Source: Blastocystis sp. Blastoise
Lineage: Eukaryota; Sar; Bigyra; Opalinata; Blastocystidae
Direction: 5' to 3'
Assembly: GCA_039096225.1 (NCBI GenBank)
Contig: JBBPEB010000009.1
Coordinates: forward strand, 372,001-436,000
DNA: 64,000 nt
A program made the translations under genes and the position numbers. Shown here piece by piece: positions 31,169-62,026 of this stretch. Under the pieces are notes generated by a model. It was given only the letters and a program-made list of their open reading frames with translations. It was not told the DNA's origin and searched no databases. How positions within the stretch are numbered: the stretch's first letter is position 1; each line of letters starts with the position of its first letter.

Positions 31169-33055
31169 TATCAAATAATAAAAAAATATGAAAATAAAAT
31201 AAAAATGTCAAAAAAAAAAAATGAAATCTAAACAATTGAGGAGAATTCAATTTGATTTCCCTTTGATTCTTTGAACCAATAATATATGGATTTCTTCTTT
31301 ACGTAGAATTGTCATCGACTACGATAGTCCTCGTCAAGAATCTCAATAGAAATATTATAAATAGTATTTTCTATGATGAAATCTCATCTTTTGAAAGTAC
31401 TAGGTTTAACAGGAATGAATAAACTGAAGGTTTTGAAGGATTTGAAAGTATTTTTTATCTTTTGTATATATATATTATGAATCTTATATATTATAATGAA
31501 TTATAAAGTAAATAATTATTAAAAAAAAATTTTATGAAAAACAGAATTGTTCTTTTTTTGTTTATAAAAGTCACCTTTTTATTCTAATCATTCATTATTT
31601 CGATTCTTTCATTGATATTATTCAAGATAGTGTTGCTTATTATTTGTAAATATTCATATGAAAGAAAATATCACTGTTATTCTGGTTTCATCATTTTAAA
31701 TCACATGATTGGCTTGTTTCAGTTCAAAATTTGTTCAGCCACTAAAAATAGAGTAGTTTTAGAGACTTAGGCAAAAATCGTGAATTTTGACAAAATTTTG
31801 ACACTTTTTTCAGTTGACTTTTGATTTAGACTTAAAAACCCTATTAGACATATTTTAATAAAGAATTGACATTATTTTTTATTTACACTAGGTCACATAA
31901 TATCCAAAACGTTTTTCTTTTGTTTTAAGTCGCAATTCCGACAAATTATGGGGTCAATATTTTAAAACCTTTTGTTACTCTGTTTAAAGTTTAGACCCTC
32001 TTGGAGTCATAAATGTAATTAAAAGTCAATCAGCTGACCTCTATGGGACAAAACCAAAATTCAGTCAAAAAGTTAAAAATTTATATTTTTTTTACACTGA
32101 AAAATTGAACCGAGCCTATTTGTATCATGGACAGTCAGACCAGAGTTTTGCATTTTTAAAATATTTACGGGAATAATTTTCTCGTTCAAAACTGAGAAAA
32201 TTTATATTTGATAGCTTTTTAGGCTTATAAAGACTCTTAGCTTATTGTGTCGATTTATTTTAGACAAAAGACCTTTGGCTATATCAGAAAATTTAAAATA
32301 AGCCGGATATACGCACTTCTTTCCCATCTGTGAAAAAACACCTTATTTTGAGATCATTTCAATACTTCTCTACTATTCCAGACTTTGCTGTATACAAATT
32401 GATTATTTTAACAGATCATTTTAGTAATCAGTGATTTTGACAAAATCAGCTTGTTTTCTTCATCATAAATTTAAAATGTCTTGGTTCAATAAAGCAGCGT
32501 GTTTAGTGATGTGTATGATCTGTCAAGTGAATATATAATAAATTAATTGTGTTTAAAAAAAAGAAAACAGTTCAAAAAATTAATTATGGGAATTATGTTG
32601 TTATAAACCTTCTATAAAAATATATTCATAATCAGAAAGAATTCTTTAAAAGTGGTCAATCCATGTCATTTATTAGTATTGTATATATTTTGTATCATCT
32701 ATATATTTTATTATATACAAATCAATGATTAGTATGTTTTATAATTTTTTCCTAATTAATTAATGCATTATATATTTTTTATTTTTGCATATAGGTCTTT
32801 GTTTGAGTCTGATGTGACTTAAGATTGTATCTTGAAATGATTATGATGTAATATTAAAAACAGAGTATGTATGAGATGTGCAATTATTATTATTTTTTAT
32901 TTATGTATTGTTTTATTTGATATTATGTTACTATCGTGGCTTGTATCGTTTACTGTCTATTTTTTATTTGCTTATCATTAATCTTTTTTAATAATTAAGT
33001 TGATTCTTAAATTATTATTATTTTTTTTTTATTTATTATTATTATATATATATAG
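31169..33055. other. Non-coding 1.9 kb between TLDc gene and first visible VPS13 exon
   Basis: No reading frame of note occurs. From about 31730 to 32500 the DNA is richer in G and C, with phrases such as ATGGGGTCAATATTTTAAAAC, resembling interior sequence of the non-coding Helitrons, but no Helitron ends were found. The VPS13 exon at 33056 is preceded by a TATATAG acceptor, so upstream VPS13 exons should exist but are not present here. Confidence 0.45.
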
Positions 33056-52131
<19,076 letters not shown>

Positions 52132-52239
52132 GTATATATTTATTTATTAGAATAATTATTTATTTCTGTGTTTTGTATAAAAAATTAGTATAGTATTTTA
52201 TTTTATTTATTCTTATAAATATAGTTATTTACCAACGGT

Positions 52240-55000
52240 TCTTATTCTTTGCTACTTCTATTCCTCTTTTGTGACTCTATTATTTTATTTTTTCTAAAGC
52301 TGTCGTTGTTGCTTGTGCTCCTGCTTAATACCAAACTCCTATTATGTCAAATTCTATATTCTTTATATTTCATCTTGTTCGTTGTACTACCATTACAATT
52401 GTTTCTATTTCTTATTTTATATTTGTCTGCATTATTTGCATTCTTCGGCTATAAACATCACACTTCATTCTTTGTTTTATAATTTTATTTTTCTGATTCT
52501 ACTTTTTTTCTGTTATTATTCTGGATAGTATTTTATCTTCCTGATTTTAATTTCTTGGTTTCTTAATATTGGTATGAATGTTTCCGCCCATTCGAATATC
52601 TACATTTTCTAACCTCTAATTATTAGTTTTACTTCATCACTGTTCTCATAATCTTATTATTATTATTACTAATTATTCCACAAACATTTTCATTTCTTTT
52701 TAATACTCTTATATTATACCTTACTTATTTTTCTTAATTATTTCTGTCCTACTTTTTTAATATTGTTGCTACGTTTTTGATGTTCTTGATTTTATTATCT
52801 TGTTTCTGGTTTTTCTAAATAGTATTACTCTTCATATACTTCTACACTTACTACTTTTTGTTGTATTATCAGTAATTGTTTTTCACTGTTCGTATTTTTC
52901 TTTTTATTTGTCTACTACCTTCAGTAACTGTACTGATATTATTACTAATACTGATATTCTTATTTTTCTATTTTTTTCTTCATACATTTATTAATCATTA
53001 TTATTATGTTTCTTTACTAATAATGTTTTTCTCCTTTTATTAATATTCCTTGTTTTTTTTTCCTGTTTATATTAAACACTTGTATTCTTCTTATTCTGAT
53101 ATTAAAATATTAGATTATTATTCATTTAACCACTGCTATTCTTCTTTTTTCATTTTTTATTTTTCAGATCTACCTGTTCTTCATGTTCTAACTATGCCTC
53201 ATAGTAATTCTACTCTTCATATTTTTAGTATTATTGATTCTACTCTTCTATTCTTTACACTCGATTACTGCTATGCCAACTAGTTTTTGTACAACAATTG
53301 ATATCGTTCTACTATTTTGTTTTTAATATTTTCTAATAACGTTTAATTCTTTAACGTTTTCTTAATATAAGCACCATATTTATTCTTATTTCTTTCTTTC
53401 CTTTCATTTTGTCTCTTCTTAGTTCTACTCATCTTCAGTCTTTTTCTTTTATCAATTACTAATGATTCTATTATTTTCGCACTTGTCTACATAATTCTGT
53501 GCACTTATTTCTATACTAATTTTTTACAGTTTTGTTTCTATTATTCAGATTTCTCGGATATTTTTTTAAATCATAAGATACTATTCGTCATGTGACTGCT
53601 ATTGCAGGTGATATTTTTAATAATTTCTTCTTATATTAGCTTTTTTATTTTTAGCTACTCTTTTTTAATGATGCTATTGCTTTTTATTATTTCCAGTGCA
53701 ATGAATCTTCGTTCTATTTTTAAGTTTCAGTCTCTTTTGTAGTTACTTTTGGAACTATTTTTTGATACAGTTATTCTTGTTAATGTTTACATTGTTTTCT
53801 TATTGTTACTCTTGCTACTCTTAATAATATTAATACTATTGTCTGTCATATTATTTTTTTGAAGCGCTACTAATCTATTTACATATATGTAGTATTGGTG
53901 TTTCAATGTTTTCAAGTCTAAAAATAATGAATCTTACTCCATTTTTACCACTTTCTACTATTTTAGTTATGTTCTTGTATTAGTAATTTAACTTATACTA
54001 TTTCATATCGTATCTACTATTACTCTTCAGTTTTACTACTGTTTCTAGCAATCATAAGTTTCTTTTCTTCAATTATAATTATTACTCCTCTTACTATTCA
54101 CTTAATAGTAAATGATTCATTTCTTTTTGTTTTTCTTTTTTTTTCATAATCGTATTAATGAGAGAATAGTTATTAATTTCCTCATCGTTGCTTTATTTAC
54201 ATTCTTTGTTTCTTTAGATTATTTTATTGCAAATTACTACTCTTACTGCTTTACTAATATTGTTTTGAGTACTCCTTTTCATGATAGTAGTGTTTTTACT
54301 TCTATTTTTTTTGTCTAATTTTACAACTATTACTTATTCTATATCTCACATTTTGCAACCCTTTCACATCTTCATCTTTAATTAATCTGATTAGCTATTT
54401 CAATTACCCTTGGTTGTGTTATTCTTATGGTTTTTGATATTTTGACTAACAATCTGTTTTCATTGTTTTCATTGTCTTCCTTCTCTTTTTACTTTGTTTA
54501 CTTATTATTATCCTAATTTTGAGTGCTATTATAGTTCTACTTATACTATTATTTTATTGCTTTTCACACTATTCTTCCTAATGTCCGCAGTACCTGCTAC
54601 ATATTCTTTTTATTATATATTCTTTCCCAAAATAATCTTGTTTTCTTCAGATATTTTACGTATACTTTTATTAGATTTTAGACTCTTAGCCTGGTACTCT
54701 TACAATAATTTATAACTGAATTAATATTACTTGTTTTTATATTATTATGTTCTTGGTACTATTTAGACGTTATTTCTTTCTCAGCTCTAAAACCTTCTAC
54801 TACTTTTATCAGTATTCTGTCAAGAATTATTATGCGTTGTTATCATCACACTTTAGAAATTTAAGAATATTATTACTAGTTTTATTATAGTACAAAAATC
54901 ATTATTGTTGATATTCTTATAACTATTACTATTATAGTTGCTACTATCTTAGATCTCTTTTATGATTACTTTTTAGTTTGTATTATTCATAAAATTTTTA
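52240..55000. repeat. 2.7 kb degenerate ATT/ACT/CTT trinucleotide DNA
   Basis: The plus strand is pyrimidine-rich, with a three-base rhythm (ATT, ACT, TCT, GTT) and no credible gene. Hydrophobic frames such as those near 52249, 52800, 53050 and 54112 are by-products. Similar DNA fills the transposase intron at 57110-57900, so this stretch may be part of the same element. Confidence 0.6.
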
Positions 55001-55349
55001 TGGATTTTATTATTCTGGTTAATGCTTCAATAATTATAAAATATTTTTTATTATAAAGAATGATTTTATGGTAATAAATAATCTAACTAAATGCATTTAT
55101 ATTATTAGCATTTGTATTGTAAATTTGAATTACATATATATTTATATAAATATGAAGAATGTATAAAGAGAATAATTACAAATAGTAAAAATATATAATG
55201 AAATTTATATGATTAATAGATTTTTATTTATAAGCATAAAGATTTCCAATATCGTGAAGTAAAAACTGTATCTGTGCGGATACTATCAAAACTATGATTA
55301 CCCTTCTTCTTCCTTCTGATATTTTTGTTTACCTATATATAGATATACA
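55001..55349. other. AT-rich spacer below the transposase stop
   Basis: Plain AT-rich DNA downstream of the minus-strand transposase stop. A clear terminal inverted repeat was not found. Confidence 0.4.
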
Positions 55350-58300
55350 TTAATTAATAATATGTATTTTTGTAATACGATATACTTCACGATAATCCTT
55401 ATCTTCATTATCTAACGCAATATGTATATCAGCAATAATAATATTATCTGGAATAATTATATCTCCTCTCATAAAAGGAGATCCATACTTTGACTTTATT
55501 GGCACATCTTCATTAGATTCATTTATTATATAATAAAGTCTACTAGTTGATGGAATTGATATGGGATACTCATGTTTTCGTATTAATATGATATTAAAAA
55601 TCTGAATATAATAGAGTGCTTTTATCAGGTGAATCTCATGATTTGATGCTTCTCCTTTTATACTATATGCAATATAAGAATTATCAATTGCCTCTATACC
55701 TTCATTCTCTTCTGTGCTTGTGAATACAATTGATTCATTAACAAATATTTCTGAATAATAGAAAATAGGTAGCTGTTTTAGATTGGATTTTAGCTGATCA
55801 TATGAGTAATCATATTTTAATAAATCTATACTATTTTCAAATAGGTCAACATTTATGTTATCAAATAATATTCTGTTTATTGATTCATTACCTATTAGAA
55901 TTAACTCTTTTAGAAGATAGTATGTCTCCATTTTATCGAATGTTTTTTCTTCTTCTTCTCTTATTCCTTTTATTGAATGAATATTATTAAGATTTGGAAA
56001 AGTAACTATTTCAAATTTATTATATGAAGGATTGATTAATAATGAACTGTCTTGTATTATTTCAACACTGTTCACAACATTGAGGGATGATTGAGAATCA
56101 TTCATATTATATACTTCATTACTTTTCGTTGTCAAATATATTTCATCTTGAACTATACTTCTTATACTAGATTCGTTGAAGCACTGTCTACCAAATGTCA
56201 TACGTTTAATCTTTGAATAGTATCGTTCAGATTCGTATGTACAACCGTACATATATGAGCCTGTTAATTGAATTGAATCAGATAGATGAGATATTAGATG
56301 TATTTGAGAATTTATGATTTCTTTTGGAAGTAGTAAATCACATAAGAAAGAAAACATATAGCATTGCTTCTTTAGTATATCTATATTACCATTGATAGTA
56401 AAAAGTCTATCATATTCTATCTCTCTTATAATGGTTGCTAATGGATCTATTAAAAGGACAATTGGAGAATCTTCCATAGTAAAATCATGAAGAAGAAGAG
56501 GTAATATTGTCGATAGGAAGAATATCCTTGTGTGTGATGAAACAGATGAAAATTTCTTTTCGTTTAGAATAAATCTGAATTCATACTCATATTTATTATG
56601 TAATGTATTAACATTAGTTATTCTTGTACTTAATATAGCCATATTATCCTTGTTTAAGGCATATTTACTAATTATATCTTCAGCATTAATACTGCCTGTT
56701 TTCGAGAGTAATGATGAATAATGATTACTATTAAAATTAAATAGAAGTGATAATAGAAGGGTAACAATATTATTGAAAAGATGCATGGTATCGATACTAA
56801 AACTTGATACAATATCAAAATAGGATAAGTCTTCAAAAGGGCTAGATCGTTTCTTGACTCCTTCATATGAATTATTTTCTAAGCAAAGCTGTCTTTGATT
56901 TTTGATATTATCAGATGTTCTTTGTTGGTATTCCTTCGTTGAAAAGGCATCTTCATATATCTTATCTTGTGATATAGTATTTAACAAAGTTGGACTAATT
57001 AGAAGGCTATTAAATGTATCTATATAATAGAAATAATAGAAACAATAATAAATAGAATTATATAATAAATTAATATTAATGAATAAACTATTAAATATAA
57101 TTGTAACTTGAATTATAAGAATTATTCTATTATTATTACTATAAGTTCTATTATTACTCTTCTTGTCCTATTATTACTCTATTAGTCCTGATATAACTAA
57201 TATTATTACTATTAGTCCTATTATTACTTATTATTATTAGCCCTTTTACTAGTATTATTAGTCTTTTTTGCTATTACTTATAATGTTCTGCTTTAATACT
57301 ATTATAACTATTAGTCCTAATAGTCTTTCTATTATTACTACTGATCTACTATTACTACTATAATTATATAAAATCCTAGTATTGCTACCATATAGTCCTA
57401 ATATTATCACTTTCCCACTGTTACCGCTATTATTACTGGTATAAATTCATGTTATTATTACTATAAAATTCGGCTATTCGTACCATTCCTATAAATACTA
57501 TATAAAGTTATGATATTATTACTATTATACTATAAAGTCCTACTATGGCTACAACAACTACAACTATTAGTCTTGTTATCGCTACTATTACCACTATCCG
57601 TCCTACTACTAGTCCTTCCATTTATACGACTATTGCTACTACTATTGTTGTTACTACGACTAGTTATGATATTACTAGTCTATTATTATTATTAATATAA
57701 TTATTAGAGAATTCAATATTGATTCTGTATCTATTGCTGCTAATATATGTTCTATAGCTGCTTATATTCTTACTACTACTATTACTACTATATTTTTATA
57801 TAACTGTTATCCTTACTATTATGAATTATATTTTATATAACTACTATCCTTACTATTACTACTGTTATTCTCATACATTCCTTGTATTATTAGATCAATA
57901 ATACTGATAGTGGAAAGAATATAAATATTATGAATATAGTTATTATAAAATGATTAATAATACTTATGATAAATACAATTATATATATATACCATTATTA
58001 TTGAGTATTATGGGATAATGTATCCTTTCGATATGATTAGTCATTTCATCTTTATCAATAAGATCAGACACTTTTGAGAATGAGCATTTTATTCCATCAT
58101 GAAAATGTTCATCATCCCTTTCCCATTTCAAGTTACAGCATCTACATGGATAGGAAGAAGAGGACCCAGTGAAACTACCTATTGAAGTCATTTCTGCATA
58201 ATCACCGTATACATTAAACAATAATCCAACAACTCTTCTTCTTTGTATTGTATCATTTATCATAATATCCATTTCAATTCCTTTTTCCAATTCTTTGAAT

Positions 58301-59400
58301 TCTTCTACTATTATTGATAATACTTTCCAACTATGATAATCTGATGTGACAGTATACGGCCAGAACGTTCTTCTATCATAATACCTTTTGTTGTTATAGT
58401 TTAATAGTTTTAATAATACAGGACATGAAGATTTATTGTAGTCTATGATTGAATGAGAGAACGCTGATATACCATCACAAGTGAGACTGAAAGTTAAAAA
58501 AATATCTCCATTATTCAAAACTTTTTCTATATACCTTCTATATATAGAACTTGTTAAATAAAGAGGAACATTACTAGGTGTATTATTGTTACTAGAATCA
58601 ATAATAGATAGAATATCCTCCTTCTTATAAAATGAAATGTCTTGTATCATTGTTGAAGATCTTAATAACTTTCGAATTCTTGGAATTATAGGAATAATGG
58701 ATATTTTTCTACCTATATATTATTTATTAGAATTATTATAATTATAAATAATATACAAGACTTTTCTTGACATTCAATATTTGTGCAAGTTCTTTTACTT
58801 GAATCGATTGATTCTTTTCCAATATTAAATCCTAAAAGGGAATTACAACAATTTGATAAATATATATTAATTGTTTGAGGTCTATTTGGTTCTAATCGTA
58901 CTAGTCGTTGAACAGCTTGTTGTCCATGAAGAGGCACATTTATTTTATTCATTGTTGGCATAATTAGTTCAATTAAATTATTTACAAACTTATATATAAG
59001 AATAATACTTTCCATGCTTGTCTTTAACGATATCCAAAAATTGAATATTATTTTTTCAATCTTATCATATATATCGTTATTACTGAGATTATCCATTGCT
59101 AACTATATTAAAAAATACTTATTGATTATATATTATTGTATCAATTACTTTTTCATCAGCTATTAAATTTATAAGGTTAGATAATAGTTGATTAGTTGGT
59201 AAAACATTTGAATCATCATTAGATGTATTATTAATTATCTCGTTTACATTTACTTGAGATATTTGGCTATTATTATGCTCGTTTAACGACGAATTTTGAT
59301 CATTATTAGAATTCTTTCTCTTTTTTTTTCTTTGGAAACCGGTATCTTTATATGTTCTGTTTGCCGTCTCATATAAATTTGGTATAATATTGGAAGACAT
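55350..59400 (-). CDS. CMC/Plavaka-like DNA transposase, four exons
   Basis: Cut-and-paste transposase of the CACTA-like (CMC) class. Exon 1 (59400 to about 59152) is a Ser/Asn-rich basic N-terminus. Exon 2 (to about 58760) carries LHGQQAVQRLVRL and a Cys cluster CCNSLLGFN...CTNIECQEKSC, probably the zinc finger that binds DNA. Exon 3 (58710-57990) has FLTFSLTCDGISAFSHS, FKELEKGIEM and YGDYAEMTSIGSFTGSSSSY followed by PCRCCNLKW, matching the D...G-x-pA...C-x-C order of Tnp2-like enzymes. Exon 4 (57020-55350, 545+ codons) has FSIDTMHLFNN, the DxxHL motif of the family, and a TYESERYYSKIKRMTFGRQC block. Phases join cleanly. The frames look intact, so the gene may be active or recent. Family placement is by motif order only; terminal repeats were not found. 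Confidence 0.72.
57030..57985. repeat. Large low-complexity intron of the transposase
   Basis: This intron is about 950 bases, far longer than usual here. It is filled with degenerate ATT/ACT/AGTCCT triplets, including a recurring TATTAGTCCTATTATTAC phrase. Its texture matches 52240-55000. Confidence 0.65.
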
Positions 59401-60221
59401 TTTTCCTACTAGAGTAATTTATACAATGAAAATATGCTCTACTTCTACAAATTGTATGACAATTTAATAAGAAAATTAGAATTGGTGTGATTATTAATAG
59501 TAATATACTATTCTTATTATAAATAACTCTTGAATTTATAAATTTCTTTATGGTAAGCGATTATTGTCAATAGCTCTAAGAAATAAATTTTGCTTATTAT
59601 TCACGGGAAAATGTAAGATTCCCTTATTTATTTATAATAATCATTTCAGGCTATATTTTCATGTTTGGATTTATGAATTACATAACTCACTGAAAAAATG
59701 ATCTCATTCATCCTTTTTATCAACACTATATTATCCACTTCCTTATTTCTTTGTATAATGAGTAATTATTATGAATATGAATATACCATCAGATGATGAC
59801 AAAGACAACACATACTTATTGTAGAATAGAGTAGATTGAATTAAATGAAATCTAGAATCTTAACAGTATTTAATAATCATTCTATCAAATTATATGATTT
59901 TTCAGATGAAGTAATTAAAACAAAAATATTTTTAAAATACTTATAGTTTAACATGTATAATTATAGAACCTATGAATCATTGTTACATATATATCACTAT
60001 ATTAGTTTTGTTTTCATAGAAAAACTGTTTATTTCTCATTATTTAGATTATACACACCATAGAATACTCAATTAACTGGTTTTCGAATCAATAAAGAGTT
60101 TTAGTGTAACTTCATTTGCAAGCAAATACAATACTATATTTTTTATTATTATTGACATAACCATAAAAACAACAACGATAAGAAATATTTAAAGAAATTT
60201 ATTATATTTTTGTTTCTTGAA
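59401..60221. other. Spacer above the transposase start
   Basis: AT-rich DNA between the transposase start and the next plus-strand gene. It contains TTCACGGGAAAATG at about 59600, a partial match to the exon palindrome. No ORF or terminal repeat is recognised. Confidence 0.4.
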
Positions 60222-61053
60222 ATGCCAAAAAAGTAATCTATAATAATTCCTTCTATATATTTTATAGAGTTACTGAAAAGCAACCATTAACAGCACAAGA
60301 GTTGAATAAAATTAAAAAATTCAAGATTGAATTCATGAATGAATTTCACTATTTTTATTCAACACTTTTCTTGTCGAAAAAACCTAGTAAATATATATCA
60401 TTTTAATAATCTATTATTTTTTCTTAGAAAAAACATTATACAAACAATCCAACTATGACATGGAAATTTTTTTTAGAAAAGAGGCTCTTAAAAGAGATTT
60501 AAAAATATCATCAATAATGTCTTCTACACGAAGAGTCAAAGTATACTTCATATACTATATTATATTTTTTTTAAATTTTTAAAATTTATTTTTAGTTTTG
60601 TCTAAGATTTATACCATATGTTCTAAACGATGAAGAACTAATACAAGCTAAGCAACTATTTATCAAAGATAATGATTGTATAAGTATAAACGAAGAAACT
60701 GAACTTTTTGAACTCATTATCAAAATAATCAAAGACTATTTAACTGTTGATTCGTCTATCCTCAAGTTAGATGATTATACTATAACAAGAATAGTTAAGA
60801 AGGCTCTTTATGATAAAAAGAACAATGGTAATTTTCCTATGTTTTTTGGTTTTTTCTTGCAGGATAATGGTTATATAAGAATAACTGATAAGAAGAAGAT
60901 TAAAGAAAATTTTCTAGTAACTTTATTATATTATATTTCATTTATTATATTTCATTTATTATATTTATTATATATTTAAAATTCCCTTGATTATTTATTT
61001 CATTTATTCTAGGTCTTTAATTGGGTTAAAGATCTTGACGCTTTTAATAAAAA
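60222..61053 (+). pseudogene. Unrecognised gene cut in an exon by a Helitron
   Basis: The ATG at 60222 (MPKK) joins through a small intron to VTEKQPLTAQELNKIKKFKI, then to an exon near 60430 (NYDMEIFFRKEALKRDLKI) and one near 60597 (FCLRFIPYVLNDEELIQAKQ ... ELFELIIKIIKDYLTVDSSI). A last exon opens near 61014 with VFNWVKDLDAFNK and stops at the CTAG end of the Helitron at 61054. Introns are short (40-60 bases) and not of the TA-rich type. The product is basic and helical with no domain I can name; it could be a cellular protein or another element's gene. Any continuation lies beyond the nested Helitrons, outside the window, so the break is inferred. Confidence 0.5.
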
Positions 61054-61063
61054 CTAGCGGGTG

Positions 61064-61082
61064 GCATCGGCTTCGCCGATGC
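61064..61082 (-). other. Helitron 3' hairpin (helicase family)
   Basis: Perfect eight-base arms GCATCGGC and GCCGATGC close a three-base loop, six bases from the CTAG terminus. The same hairpin occurs twice at the VPS13 exon insertion (38825-38843 and 38969-38987). Confidence 0.93.
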
Positions 61083-61333
61083 TATGTATCTATTAAGTCT
61101 ATTTCAGTCAATTATTTCTTGTTTTTTGTTATTTATTTATTTTCTTTTGATAATGATAAAGAATTATAAACTAAACAATATAAATTTTAAGAATTAATTA
61201 TTAACAAATAAAAATAAACAAATATACAATTTAAAATTGAAAATTAACAAAAAGTATTCATAAACAATAAGAAAAATAAGAAAAATTAGAAAATCGAAAA
61301 AAATATAAAACAAAATACAACAACAAAAATAAA

Positions 61334-62026
61334 TTATAATACTCCATTAAATACACAATTTTTCGTAAACCATTCATTACTATTTCTGATTAATTGACCT
61401 TGATTAATATTATCATTCTTTATAAACATTTTTATACCATGAAAAGAACGTACTCTACTTAAAGCAACATATAATTGACCATGACTAAATACAGGTCTTT
61501 CTAAATAAATACCTACATTTTGAAATGTTTGACCTTGTGATTTATTAATAGTCATAGCAAAAGCTAATCTGACAGGAAATTGTTTTCTACTTAACTTACA
61601 TGGTAAATCACTATCATCTACTATAAATTTAATTCTTGGAATCAATACTATATCTTGTCCTTCTAACATATTATCAGTTCTTACTAATAATTGACTTCTT
61701 ATTACATTTGGTTTTGTATCTAATACTACTAATCTCGTTCCATTACATAATCCTCTCTTTATATCTAAATTTCTTAATAACATAATAACTGAACCTCTTT
61801 TCAATTCTAAATCATGAGGTGGACATCCTTGAGGAATTAAACTATTTAAATATTCTGTACTATAAGCATCTCTTTCATCTATATCTTCTACTTCTTCTGC
61901 TAATTCATCATGACTATAATAATGATGAGAACTTGATCTTATCATATTTTGAATTATTTCATTAATTAAATATGCTTGTTCATTTGTTGCACATAATATA
62001 CAATTTGAAGCTAATTTCTGTCTATA
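61334..62026 (-). CDS. Helitron Pif1-like helicase, C-terminal fragment
   Basis: This is the C-terminal part of the RepHel helicase that unwinds DNA during rolling-circle transposition. The frame is open from 62026 (CILCATNEQAYLINEII, matching the family's ILCPTNE...INE motif) through YLNSLIPQGCPPHDLELKRG, IMLLRNLDIKRGLCNGTRLV, VRLAFAMTINKSQGQTFQNV (superfamily 1 motif V) and HGQLYVALSRVRS (motif VI) to the stop at 61334. A Met at 61945 is internal and is not the true start. Upstream domains (helicase motifs I-III and the HUH nuclease) are cut off by Helitron D. No frameshift is present in this part. Confidence 0.95.
   Translation of the reverse strand, partial: YRQKLASNCILCATNEQAYLINEIIQNMIRSSSHHYYSHDELAEEVEDIDERDAYSTEYLNSLIPQGCPPHDLELKRGSVIMLLRNLDIKRGLCNGTRLVVLDTKPNVIRSQLLVRTDNMLEGQDIVLIPRIKFIVDDSDLPCKLSRKQFPVRLAFAMTINKSQGQTFQNVGIYLERPVFSHGQLYVALSRVRSFHGIKMFIKNDNINQGQLIRNSNEWFTKNCVFNGVL

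Larger units (their letters stand above)
61054..62026 (-). mobile_element. Helicase-bearing Helitron, 3' part
   Basis: The 3' end lies at 61054 (CTAG on the minus strand, host A|T rule kept), with the hairpin at 61064-61082 and six bases CACCCG between. The element runs rightward through a helicase frame and is interrupted at 62026 by the non-coding Helitron D, so its 5' part and replication initiator (Rep) lie outside the window. The terminal 600 bases are the better-preserved copy of the element in the VPS13 exon. Confidence 0.9.

Noticed and set aside
52249-54715. Several hydrophobic frames that could be membrane proteins
   Set aside because: All lie in degenerate trinucleotide DNA with no conserved motif, start context or splice structure.
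61334-61945. Helicase frame as a complete cellular Pif1 gene
   Set aside because: The coding frame continues upstream of the Met at 61945 and is cut at 62026. It lies next to a Helitron 3' end and has the Helitron-type C-terminus.
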